DNA of 50,014 bases from Gemmatimonadaceae bacterium (GTDB lineage: Bacteria; Gemmatimonadota; Gemmatimonadetes; Gemmatimonadales; Gemmatimonadaceae). The position numbers and the translations under genes were made by a program. Positions within the stretch are counted from its first letter, which is position 1; each line of letters opens with the position of its first letter. The stretch is taken from NCBI GenBank assembly GCA_019752115.1, contig JAIEMN010000073.1, forward strand, positions 1-50,014. Reading direction: 5' to 3'. This document shows, one piece after another, positions 7,274 to 14,891 of the stretch. The notes under the pieces were generated by a model. It was given only the letters and a program-made list of their open reading frames with translations. It had not been told where the DNA came from and did no database searches.

Positions 7274-7288
7274 TGGCACGACCCCTGC
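7274..7288 (+). promoter_or_regulatory. Candidate sigma-54 promoter upstream of the glycine-zipper lipoprotein
   Basis: TGGCACGACCCCTGC matches the sigma-54 consensus TGGCACG-N4-TTGC at all but one position, with GG and GC exactly 12 bases apart. It lies about 70 bases before the ATG at 7358. The 7101-7357 gap holds nothing else recognisable. No sigma-54 activator gene is visible in the window. Confidence 0.4.
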
Positions 7289-7357
7289 CCTTGATGGGGC
7301 CTGACGGCGGCGCATTCAGCCCGCCCGGACGGCATCTCCGTCACTGAGGAGCAGACC

Positions 7358-7969
7358 ATGAACACCCGTCGTTTGTTCCCGCACGCCCCGCCGATTTCGG
7401 CCCGCTGGGCGGCGGTCGTGCTCGTCCCGCTCGCGTTCGGCGTGCTGACCGCGTGCGGGCGGTCGTCGGTCGATGAGCAGCTCAAGGCCGATCTGCTCGC
7501 GGCGTCGCAGGCCCCCGCCAACCGCGCCCAGTTCGCAAGTCCGGCGGAACTCGGGTATCCGCCGGGGTATGCGCCCATGCCGAATGGCTATGCCCCCGCG
7601 CCGTCGGCGGGGTATCCGCAGCCCTATCCGTATCCGCAGGGGTACCCGCCGCCGTATCCGCAGGCCGGGTATCCGCAGCCCTATCCGGCGCCGCGTCCGC
7701 AGGTGGTGTACGTGCCGCAGCGCACGAGCACCGTCCGCACGTCGAGTGGCGGTGGGTCGGGCAGTGGGAGCGGCAGCGGTGGCTACGGCACCGGCAGCGG
7801 GGGCGCGGGGCGCACCAATACGCAGAAGGGCGCGGTGATCGGCGCGGCGACCGGTGCCGCCATCGGGGTGATCTCGTCGCGCGACAAGGCGAAGGGGGCT
7901 GCCGTCGGGGCCCTCGGTGGGGCGGTGCTCGGTGGCCTCATCGGCCACCAGGTACGCACGCCGCAATAA
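7358..7969 (+). CDS. Proline/tyrosine-rich lipoprotein with glycine-zipper domain
   Basis: 203 residues. N-terminal signal with lipobox LTAC (Cys about 33) predicts a lipoprotein. Residues about 65-115 form a low-complexity spacer of GYP/PYP units, followed by a Gly-Ser stretch. The C terminus (KGAVIGAATGAAIGVISSRD then GAAVGALGGAVLGGLIGHQV) is a glycine zipper as in SlyB/YMGG-type outer-membrane proteins, which can pack against or insert in membranes. A GAGGAG ribosome site lies six bases before the ATG. It stands alone between divergent and convergent neighbours and probably has its own promoter. Likely an envelope structural protein; precise role unknown. Confidence 0.88.
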   Translation: MNTRRLFPHAPPISARWAAVVLVPLAFGVLTACGRSSVDEQLKADLLAASQAPANRAQFASPAELGYPPGYAPMPNGYAPAPSAGYPQPYPYPQGYPPPYPQAGYPQPYPAPRPQVVYVPQRTSTVRTSSGGGSGSGSGSGGYGTGSGGAGRTNTQKGAVIGAATGAAIGVISSRDKAKGAAVGALGGAVLGGLIGHQVRTPQ

Positions 7970-8012
7970 CGCGGACGTAGCACGGTGGGGAAGCGGCTGT
8001 TACGCCGCTGTT

Positions 8013-8049
8013 AGACACAGACATGAACCTTCCAAGCAGGTTGGTGTCT
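8013..8049. repeat. Two-step inverted repeat after the glycine-zipper gene
   Basis: AGACAC at 8013-8018 pairs with GTGTCT at 8044-8049, and nested inside AACCT (8026-8030) pairs with AGGTT (8038-8042). The position after the lipoprotein stop is suitable for termination, but stems are short. Confidence 0.35.
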
Positions 8050-8119
8050 GAAGGATCGTCGGGTGAAGAGTTGGTGCAGGTGACGGACACGCTTCGTGGA
8101 GGGGGCGTGGGCAACATTG

Positions 8120-8160
8120 CGACCCGGCGTCTCGTGATTCGGCATGAGACGACCGGGTCG
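8120..8160. terminator. Hairpin between convergent lipoprotein and lipid kinase genes
   Basis: CGACCCGGCGTCTC (8120-8133) pairs with GAGACG-A-CCGGGTCG (8146-8160): a 14-bp stem with one bulged base and a 12-base loop. It lies 30 bases past the end of the minus-strand kinase gene and can serve both convergent transcripts. There is no T-run. Confidence 0.55.
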
Positions 8161-8189
8161 TGGTGTATCCACCCCGGCCGATCGTGTGG

Positions 8190-9089
8190 CTAGATCACGA
8201 CGCGCAACGCTGCCGGCCGCACGCGCACGCTCACGACCGGGCCCACCGCCTGGCAGAGTTCTCCATCGGCCTCGAAGATGGGTGGCGCATCGAACTCCAG
8301 CGTGAAGGCCGTTCCGCGCTGCACGCTCACGTGCCGCGAGCGCACGTGGGTCCCGCGGGTCGCGCCGGCAAAGAGGGGCAGCCGGGCGAGCGCCGCCACA
8401 TCGCCGATGTCGATGATATCCAGGGCCCCGTCGTTCACCGATGCATCGGGCGCAATGTGGAAGGCGCCACCGAACCACCGGCCATTCGCCACGACGGTCA
8501 TGAGGCGCCGCTGCGTGATCGTCCGCTCGGCGGTGGTGCCGATGGCGAGTGCCGCGCGAAAGCCGCGATAGCCAAAGAGCGCGCCAAGCGCGGTGAGTAC
8601 GTACGCCGCGGTGCCGCTGAGCCGGGACGGCTGCTGCATCCGACGCAGCACCTCCACGTCAAAGCCAAAGCCGGCCGCATTCACGAACGGCACATCGTCG
8701 ATATATCCGACATCGATCACCTTCGTGGCCCCCCGCCCGACGCGGGCGGCCATCGCGCTCACGTCGTGGGCGGGTGTCCCGAGCGTTTTGACGAAGTCGT
8801 TGCCGGTGCCCGCCGAGAACACCGCGAGCGCCGCTTCCGCGTGGGCCGACTCCGAACGCGCGTCGAGGAGACCATGCGCCGCGTGATGCACGGACCCGTC
8901 GCCCCCGACCACCGCGAGCACGCGGGCGCCGAGCTGCGCGGCCTCGCGCGCAAGGCGCCGTTCGTCACCGGCGCGGGCCGTTTCCACGCGACGCACCGTT
9001 CCGTAGGCGCCGAGGGCACGCTCGACCTCGTTCGCACGATGCGCGGCGCGGCCTTGGCCCGCGGCCGGATTCACGAGCAGGGTGATCAC
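8190..9089 (-). CDS. Diacylglycerol kinase-family lipid kinase (YegS-like)
   Basis: 299 residues when started at GTG 9089 (MITLLVNPAAGQG). The family phosphorylates lipid hydroxyls such as diacylglycerol with ATP. Visible motifs are LVNPAAGQGRA at the N terminus, VVGGDGSVHHAAHGLL (nucleotide-binding GGDG) and FSAGTGNDFVKTLG; these define the kinase catalytic domain. DGALDIIDI and FEADGELCQAVGP are typical of the C-terminal beta-sandwich. An upstream GTG at 9194 would add 35 residues rich in Arg, His and Pro that do not resemble the family, so I favour 9089, although neither start has a ribosome-binding site. It diverges from the DUF4382 lipoprotein gene. Confidence 0.88.
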   Translation of the reverse strand: MITLLVNPAAGQGRAAHRANEVERALGAYGTVRRVETARAGDERRLAREAAQLGARVLAVVGGDGSVHHAAHGLLDARSESAHAEAALAVFSAGTGNDFVKTLGTPAHDVSAMAARVGRGATKVIDVGYIDDVPFVNAAGFGFDVEVLRRMQQPSRLSGTAAYVLTALGALFGYRGFRAALAIGTTAERTITQRRLMTVVANGRWFGGAFHIAPDASVNDGALDIIDIGDVAALARLPLFAGATRGTHVRSRHVSVQRGTAFTLEFDAPPIFEADGELCQAVGPVVSVRVRPAALRVVI

Positions 9090-9296
9090 GCGTTCAGAGA
9101 GAGGGGCGGGCGGGGCGAACGGTCGCACCCTGTGACACTGGGCACCGGAGCGGTGAGGGAAATCGCGCCGACCGGTGCGCTGGGTCACGGACACCGGACG
9201 GCGGCTTCATCAACTTACTCAGCGACGCGGCGGCAGGCGCCAGCGTGCTCCGATGCCGGTGCCGCCCGCCCGCGATGACTTGATCGGGAGACACTC

Positions 9297-10184
9297 ATGA
9301 CGATGACGACCAAGACTGCGCCGTCCACGCGCGCAGCGCTCGCCACCGCCACGCTGGCGATCCTCGCGGCCTGCGGTGACGGCACCGCGCCCAATGCCTC
9401 CGGTCAGGTGGGCGTGGGCTTCCAGTTGGCCACCAACTCGCTCTCGGCGGCCGCGCTGAGCGCGTCCGCCGGCGTGTCGACCACGACCGGTGTGACGGTG
9501 AACGCGACCGACGCCGGACTGACGATCGAGCGCGGCACCGACAAGATCGTCGTGACCAAGGCCCAGCTGGTGGTGCGCGACGTCAAGCTCAAGACCGCCG
9601 TGGCCACCTGCGTGGATGACGACGACAGCAGCAGCGATGTGGCCGCCAGCAAGAGCAGCAGCGGCAGCAGCAGCGACAAGAGCAGCAAGAGTTCGTCCGA
9701 TGACGACGATGATTGCCCGACGATTCGCGTCGGGCCATTCCTCGTGGACATGCCGGTCTCCGGCGCCGACGCGGGGCGAGTGAGCGTCGCGGTCCCCGAA
9801 GGGACGTACTCCAAGGTCCGTCTCACGATTCACAAGGTCACCAGCAGCGACTCGGCGGATCTGGCCTTCCAGAAGGCCAACCCCGACTTCCGCGACATCA
9901 GCGTGCGCCTGGTCGGCACGTACAACGGCACGCCGTTCACCTTTGTGAATGACGTCGAGGCCAAGCTCAACGTGCCGCTCACGGCGCCGCTCAGCATCAA
10001 GGCCGGCGGCGACAACGTGACGGTCACACTCGATCTCGCGCCGTGGTTCGTGAATCCGGCGGGGGGGCTGTACAACCCGGCCGACGCGAACGTGTCGGGC
10101 AGCGTGCGCGCCAAGGTGCAGAACGCCATTCGCTCGGCCTTCCGTGCCTTCCGCGACAAGAACCGCGACGGCAAGGAAGACTGA
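9297..10184 (+). CDS. DUF4382 lipoprotein with Ser/Asp low-complexity insert
   Basis: 295 residues. Signal sequence with lipobox LAAC (Cys about 26). The DUF4382 core is visible as VTKAQLVVRDVKLKTAV, VGPFLVDMPV, VPEGTYSKVRLTIHKV and TVTLDLAPWFVNP, a beta-sandwich fold common in exported proteins. Between two cysteines (ATC...CPT) sits an insert of about 35 residues made almost only of Ser, Asp and Lys, encoded by reiterated AGC and GAC codons. The C terminus DKNRDGKED resembles a calcium-binding EF-hand loop. A GGGAG site 7 bases before the ATG supports the start. A ribbon-helix-helix gene follows two bases after the stop. Ligand unknown. Confidence 0.88.
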   Translation: MTMTTKTAPSTRAALATATLAILAACGDGTAPNASGQVGVGFQLATNSLSAAALSASAGVSTTTGVTVNATDAGLTIERGTDKIVVTKAQLVVRDVKLKTAVATCVDDDDSSSDVAASKSSSGSSSDKSSKSSSDDDDDCPTIRVGPFLVDMPVSGADAGRVSVAVPEGTYSKVRLTIHKVTSSDSADLAFQKANPDFRDISVRLVGTYNGTPFTFVNDVEAKLNVPLTAPLSIKAGGDNVTVTLDLAPWFVNPAGGLYNPADANVSGSVRAKVQNAIRSAFRAFRDKNRDGKED

Positions 10185-10186
10185 CC

Positions 10187-10429
10187 GTGTCTCGCGAGCA
10201 GGCGTTTCACGAAACGATTCGCGTCTACCTCTCCGCCGAGGATGCCGCGCTGCTCGAACGGCTGGCCATCGAGACCGGCCTGACCAAGACCGATGTGCTG
10301 CGCCGCGGGCTGCGCGCCCTCGCGCAGAAGCGCTTTGAAACGCAGCCGCTCCGCCGCTTCCTCACCGAAGCGGCGCAGGGCGACTGGCCCGCCGGCATCG
10401 CCGAAGTGCGCGACGACGTGGCGGGGTGA
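10187..10429 (+). CDS. Ribbon-helix-helix (CopG-like) DNA-binding protein
   Basis: 80 residues from GTG 10187. The segment TIRVYLSAEDAALLERLA followed by GLTKTDVLRRGLRALAQ has the strand-helix-helix pattern of the MetJ/Arc/CopG fold: a short beta strand for DNA contact, then two helices. A C-terminal tail of about 25 residues has no assigned role. The start lies two bases after the DUF4382 stop, with GGA about 9 bases upstream, so the genes are probably co-transcribed. No toxin gene adjoins it, so an antitoxin role is not supported; an orphan regulator of the lipoprotein operon is possible. Confidence 0.72.
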   Translation: MSREQAFHETIRVYLSAEDAALLERLAIETGLTKTDVLRRGLRALAQKRFETQPLRRFLTEAAQGDWPAGIAEVRDDVAG

Positions 10430-10507
10430 CCGCACGCAGGGCCCACGGGTGAGCGGACCAACCGGGGGAGCAGGGCGTCCGAAGTGCGGAGGGGCATGAC
10501 GGACGCA

Positions 10508-10549
10508 ATACGGGGGCGTAGCGGCAGGGATGCCGTTACGCCCCCGTAT
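10508..10549. terminator. Strong hairpin between convergent ribbon-helix-helix and acnA genes
   Basis: ATACGGGGGCGTAGCGGCA and TGCCGTTACGCCCCCGTAT pair over 19 positions with one mismatch, around a loop GGGA. It lies 27 bases beyond the acnA stop on the minus strand and 78 bases beyond the plus-strand stop, as expected for a bidirectional terminator without a T-tract. Confidence 0.75.
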
Positions 10550-10576
10550 CGTGTGGGGCTGTGCTGCGCGGCTCGA

Positions 10577-13261
10577 TTACTTCGCGACCAGACTCCGCAG
10601 CACGTACGGCAGGATGCCGCCGTTCTTGTAGTACTGCATCTCTTCCGGCGTGTCGATGCGGCACCGCGCGCTGAACTGCTTCACCGAGCCATCCGACGCC
10701 GTGGCCTTCACCGTGAGCGTGGCGCGTGGCGTCAGGCTCTCGCTCAACCCCTCGATGTCGTAGGTCTCGAAGCCCGTGAGACCGAGGCTCTGCCGCGTTT
10801 CGCCGTTCACGAACTCGAGCGGCAGCACGCCCATGCCCACCAGGTTCGAGCGGTGAATGCGCTCGAAGCTTTCGGCGATCACCGCGCGCACGCCGAGCCG
10901 CATCGTGCCCTTGGCCGCCCAGTCACGGCTCGAGCCCGTGCCGTACTCCTTGCCGGCGATGACGATCTGCGGCACGCCGGCGGCCTGACGGGCCATCGAC
11001 ACATCGTAGATCGCTTCCGGCTCGGCGCCGGGCGCGGTGGCCGTCCACCAGCCTTCCTTGCCGCCGGTGAGTTCGTTCTTGAGGCGGATGTTCGCGAACG
11101 TGCCGCGCATCATCACCTCGTGGTTGCCGCGCCGCGCGCCGTACGAGTTGAAGTCCTTCTTCTCGACGCCGAGGCTGTTGAGATACTTCCCGGCCGGGCT
11201 CGCCGCCGCGATGGAGCCGGCGGGGGAAATGTGGTCGGTGGTGATCGAGTCACCGAACATACCCAGCACCTTGGCGCCGGCGATCGGGCGAATGCCCGGC
11301 GGCGTCATGGTCATGCCGTCGAAGTACGGCGGGTTCTTCACGTAGGTGCTGTGGCCATCCCACGCGTACTGATTGCCGGTGGGCGCCGCGATCTCCTGCC
11401 AGTACTTGTCGCCCTTGAAGACGTCGGCGTACTGCGTGGTGAACTGCTCACGCTTCACGCTTTCGAGAATGGTGTCCTCGACTTCCTTCGGACTTGGCCA
11501 GATGTCCTTGAGGAACACGGGGCCATCCGTGCCCATGCCGAGCGGCTCGGTGGCGAGGTCGATGTCCATGCGACCAGCCAGCGCGTACGCCACCACGAGC
11601 GGCGGGCTCGCGAGGTAGTTGAAGCGCGTCTGCGGGTTCACGCGCCCCTCGAAGTTGCGATTGCCCGAGAGGACCGCCGCCACGTTGAGCTTGCCCGTGT
11701 CGATCGCTTCGCTGATCTCGGTGGGGAGCGGACCCGAGTTGCCGATGCACGTCGTGCAGCCGTAGCCGACCACGTTGAAGCCGAGTGCATCGAGGGAGCT
11801 CATGAGCCCGGCCTTGTGGAAGTACTCGGTGGCAACCTTGGAGCCCGGTGCCAGCGAGGTCTTCACCCAGGGCTTGGTGGTGAGCCCCTTGGCGACCGCC
11901 TTCTTCGCCAGGAGGCCAGCCGCGAGCATCACGCTCGGGTTGCTGGTGTTCGTGCAGCTCGTGATGGCGGCGATGACCACCGCGCCATCATGCAGCTCGA
12001 AGTGCTGCCCCTTGTAGGTCACGTTCTGCGCCGTGCCCACGCCCGTCGCCGCATGCTGCGCGGCCACGGCTTCGGCGTACTTGGCCTTGCTCTCCGAGAG
12101 CGCCACGCGATCCTGCGGGCGCTTGGGGCCGGCGAGGCTCGGCACCACCGTGCTCAGGTCGAGTTCGAGCGTGTCGGTGAAGACCGGGTCCGGCGTGTCG
12201 TCGGTGCGGAAGAGCCCCTGCGCCTTGCAGTAGGCTTCCACCAGCGCGACCTGCTCGTCGCTGCGGCCGGAGAGGCGCAGGTACTTGAGCGTTTCGGCAT
12301 CGACCGGGAAGAAGCCCATCGTGGCACCGTACTCGGGCGCCATGTTGGCGATCGTGGCGCGGTCGGCGAGCGCGAGGCTCGAGAGCCCCGGGCCGTAGAA
12401 CTCGACGAACTTGCCGACGACCTTCTTCTTGCGGAGCATCTCGGTGCAGGTGAGCACCAAGTCCGTGGCGGTGGCGCCCGCGGGGAGCTTGCCGTGCAGC
12501 TTGAAGCCGATGACTTCGGGGATGAGCATGCTCACCGGCTGGCCGAGCATGGCGGCTTCGGCTTCGATACCACCGACACCCCAGCCCAGCACGCCGAGGC
12601 CGTTGATCATCGTGGTGTGCGAGTCCGTACCCACGAGCGAATCGCAGTAGGCGAGCGTCTCGCTGCCGTCCTGCGCCGTGAACACCACCTGCGCCAGGTA
12701 CTCGAGATTCACCTGATGGCAGATGCCGGTGCCCGGCGGGACTGCGCGGAAGTTGCGGAGCGCCGTCTGGCCCCACTTGAGGAACTGGTAGCGCTCGCCG
12801 TTGCGCTCGAACTCCAGTTCGGTGTTGAGCAGCAGGGCGGCTTCGCTGCCGTATTCATCCACCTGCACCGAGTGGTCGATTACGAGGTCGACCGGCTGGA
12901 GCGGATTGATCTTCGTCGGGTCGCCGCCGAGCGCCACCATGGCGTCGCGCATCGCGGCCAGGTCCACCACGCAGGGGACGCCGGTGAAGTCCTGCAGGAG
13001 GACGCGGGCGGTGCGGAAGGCAATTTCCTGGTCGACCGGCGCCTTCACGTTCCAGCGCGCGAGGGCCTCGACGTCGGCCTTCTTCACGAAGGCATTGTCC
13101 TCACCGCGGAGCAGGTTCTCGAGGAGAACGCGGAGGGAGAAGGGGAGCGACTTCGCCGTGGAGCCCGCGAGGCCATCGAGGGCGTCGAGACGGAAGTACG
13201 CATACTGACGGTCGCCCACCTTCAGGGTGGAGCGGCTGCCGAACGAATTGGGATGCGACAT
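10577..13261 (-). CDS. acnA: Aconitate hydratase A
   Basis: 894 residues, the normal length for AcnA/IRP1-type aconitases. Interconverts citrate and isocitrate in the TCA cycle and uses a [4Fe-4S] cluster. Cluster ligands are visible in [13 protein letters not shown] and [14 protein letters not shown] (one Cys plus the CxxC pair). Other family blocks are [26 protein letters not shown] near residue 200, [10 protein letters not shown] in the swivel domain and [20 protein letters not shown] near the C terminus. It starts at ATG 13261 (MSHPNSFGS) without a Shine-Dalgarno sequence. It stands alone, with a terminator downstream and about 220 bases before the next gene upstream. A TATTAC box near 13380 could be its -10 element. 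Confidence 0.97.
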   Translation of the reverse strand: MSHPNSFGSRSTLKVGDRQYAYFRLDALDGLAGSTAKSLPFSLRVLLENLLRGEDNAFVKKADVEALARWNVKAPVDQEIAFRTARVLLQDFTGVPCVVDLAAMRDAMVALGGDPTKINPLQPVDLVIDHSVQVDEYGSEAALLLNTELEFERNGERYQFLKWGQTALRNFRAVPPGTGICHQVNLEYLAQVVFTAQDGSETLAYCDSLVGTDSHTTMINGLGVLGWGVGGIEAEAAMLGQPVSMLIPEVIGFKLHGKLPAGATATDLVLTCTEMLRKKKVVGKFVEFYGPGLSSLALADRATIANMAPEYGATMGFFPVDAETLKYLRLSGRSDEQVALVEAYCKAQGLFRTDDTPDPVFTDTLELDLSTVVPSLAGPKRPQDRVALSESKAKYAEAVAAQHAATGVGTAQNVTYKGQHFELHDGAVVIAAITSCTNTSNPSVMLAAGLLAKKAVAKGLTTKPWVKTSLAPGSKVATEYFHKAGLMSSLDALGFNVVGYGCTTCIGNSGPLPTEISEAIDTGKLNVAAVLSGNRNFEGRVNPQTRFNYLASPPLVVAYALAGRMDIDLATEPLGMGTDGPVFLKDIWPSPKEVEDTILESVKREQFTTQYADVFKGDKYWQEIAAPTGNQYAWDGHSTYVKNPPYFDGMTMTPPGIRPIAGAKVLGMFGDSITTDHISPAGSIAAASPAGKYLNSLGVEKKDFNSYGARRGNHEVMMRGTFANIRLKNELTGGKEGWWTATAPGAEPEAIYDVSMARQAAGVPQIVIAGKEYGTGSSRDWAAKGTMRLGVRAVIAESFERIHRSNLVGMGVLPLEFVNGETRQSLGLTGFETYDIEGLSESLTPRATLTVKATASDGSVKQFSARCRIDTPEEMQYYKNGGILPYVLRSLVAK

Positions 13262-13460
13262 GCGGGGGGAGTGTCCTGCGCGCGCCCACCCCTCGGGCGG
13301 CCACGCGCGTTCGGTGCGGAGCCACTCATCGCGCCGTGGCGCCCCCCGCGGGAGCGCCCGGTACCGACGAGGCTACCGGGTAATATCGGCGGGTGCACCG
13401 AAATTCGCTGCTGGGCGGTATCCGGCTGTAAGGATCTGGCCGAAAGGGCTGTCCCCCCGT

Positions 13461-13476
13461 GGGGGCCGAGGCCCCC
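13461..13476 (-). terminator. GC-rich hairpin after the histidine kinase gene
   Basis: GGGGGCC, loop GA, GGCCCCC: a compact 7-bp stem starting 8 bases past the kinase stop on the minus strand. The rest of the 13262-13483 gap holds the probable acnA promoter region but no gene. Confidence 0.5.
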
Positions 13477-13483
13477 GACGCCC

Positions 13484-14887
13484 TCAGCGCGCCAGCGGCA
13501 ACCGCACCGTGAACTCGGTCCGACCGGGCTCCGAGGTCACGGCGATCTCCCCGTCGTGCTGCTTGATGAGGCGGCGCACGATATCGAGGCCGAGCCCTGA
13601 CCCCTGGCCGACCCCCTTGGTGGTGAAGAACGGGTCGAACATGCGCCGCTGGACCTCGGGCGGGATGCCGGCGCCGTTGTCCACCACCCGCACCACCAGG
13701 GCGGTGGGCTCGCCACTGGCGGACACCGTCACCCGGCCTCCCATCGGCACCGCGTCGAGCGCGTTGTCGATGAGGTTCATCCACACCTGATTGAGCTCGG
13801 CGCCCACGGCGTGCGCGCGGGGCAGGTCGTCGGGCATGTGGACCTCGACCTGCGCCTGGCGGGCCCGCGTCTTGGCGGCCAGCATGACCAGCGTGTCGTA
13901 GACGCCCTGCCGGATATCCACCGGCTCGGGGCGCGGGGCGTGGTCCATGAAGGTGAAGCCCTTCACCGCGCCCACGAGCCCGTGGATGCGGGTGGCGGCC
14001 GTCTCGATGTCGCCGGAGAGCATGCGCACGTTGCAGCCGGCGGCCATCCACTTGAGCACGACGTTGAGCACGTCGCCCGGCGCAACGGCCGCAAGCGCGT
14101 CGAGTGCCTCGATCGTCACGGCCGTTTCGGAGAGCGGCCCCGCACAGCGCTCATCGGCATCATGGTCGGCGAGCCAGTCGGCGAGTTCGTCCTCGCGGTC
14201 CGAGCGGCCGAGTGCCGAACGCATCATGGTGGGCGCCGCGCGCAGGCACATCGCGCGTATCTCATTAATGCGCGCCAGCTGCGCCGGCGTGAGGCCGGCC
14301 GCGCCCAGTTTGCGCGCCGCCTCTTCACTCACCGCGATGCTCTCGGTGAGCAACTTGGCACCGCGCACCACCGCTGACGCGGGATTGTTGAGCTCATGCG
14401 CGAGCCCCGCCGCCAGCTTGCCGAGGGAGATGAGCTTGTCATCGCGCAGGTCGGCCTGCGTGAACTGCCGGGCGCGGTCCACCATGGAGTGCACGCAGAA
14501 CGCGGTCAGCTCGGGGCATTCGCGCGTGAGCTCGGGGAACAGGGCGCGATCGATGGTGAGCATGTCGGCCTCGGCCTCCACCACCACATCGTTGGGCGGC
14601 GTGGCCCCGCGCGAGTAGGGCATCGTGCCCCCGATCTCGCCCGCCTGCCACTCGAACACCTTGTGCATGCCGGCGCCGCGGTCCACGCGAATGACGAGGT
14701 GGCCGCGAAAGAGCACGAACATCCGGATGGCTTGTTCGCCCTTCCGGGTGATGACATCGCCCAACGCGTGCGCTTCGCGCACCCCGTGGGCCGCCAGCCA
14801 GGCGCGCTCGCTGGGGGGCAAGGCGCCGGTGGCACGATGCGCGGCGAGCTGTTCGTCGAGATCGGAGGCGATGGATTCGGGCGTCAT
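13484..14887 (-). CDS. Soluble histidine kinase with N-terminal cyclic-nucleotide-binding-like domain
   Basis: 467 residues, no membrane segment. Residues about 25-140 form a Crp/cNMP-binding-like beta-barrel (GDVITRKGEQAIRMFVLFRGHL, FEWQAGEIGGTMPYSRG). The dimerisation and phosphoacceptor region begins at LISLGKLAAGLAHELNNP, with His164. The ATPase domain shows the N box (NQVWMNLIDNALDAV), DNGAGIP, and FDPFFTTKGVGQGSGLGLDIV. Such kinases are usually encoded next to a response regulator fused to a thioredoxin-reductase-like protein, and that gene lies directly upstream here with only 4 bases between them, so the two are very probably partners. Whether a cyclic nucleotide is really bound cannot be judged. 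Confidence 0.93.
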   Translation of the reverse strand: MTPESIASDLDEQLAAHRATGALPPSERAWLAAHGVREAHALGDVITRKGEQAIRMFVLFRGHLVIRVDRGAGMHKVFEWQAGEIGGTMPYSRGATPPNDVVVEAEADMLTIDRALFPELTRECPELTAFCVHSMVDRARQFTQADLRDDKLISLGKLAAGLAHELNNPASAVVRGAKLLTESIAVSEEAARKLGAAGLTPAQLARINEIRAMCLRAAPTMMRSALGRSDREDELADWLADHDADERCAGPLSETAVTIEALDALAAVAPGDVLNVVLKWMAAGCNVRMLSGDIETAATRIHGLVGAVKGFTFMDHAPRPEPVDIRQGVYDTLVMLAAKTRARQAQVEVHMPDDLPRAHAVGAELNQVWMNLIDNALDAVPMGGRVTVSASGEPTALVVRVVDNGAGIPPEVQRRMFDPFFTTKGVGQGSGLGLDIVRRLIKQHDGEIAVTSEPGRTEFTVRLPLAR

Positions 14888-14891
14888 GGGC

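Noticed and set aside
9090-9194. N-terminal extension of the lipid kinase
   Set aside because: The family normally begins at the ITLLVNP strand; the extension is Arg/His/Pro-rich and has no ribosome site.
10187-10429. Ribbon-helix-helix protein as antitoxin of a toxin-antitoxin pair
   Set aside because: No small toxin-like frame follows or precedes it; the next element is a terminator and then aconitase.
10484-13600. Very long open frame (about 1038 codons) on the plus strand
   Set aside because: It is fully antisense to the well-supported aconitase gene; composition is Arg/His/Gly-rich as expected for the mirror frame of GC-rich coding DNA, and it has no recognisable domain.
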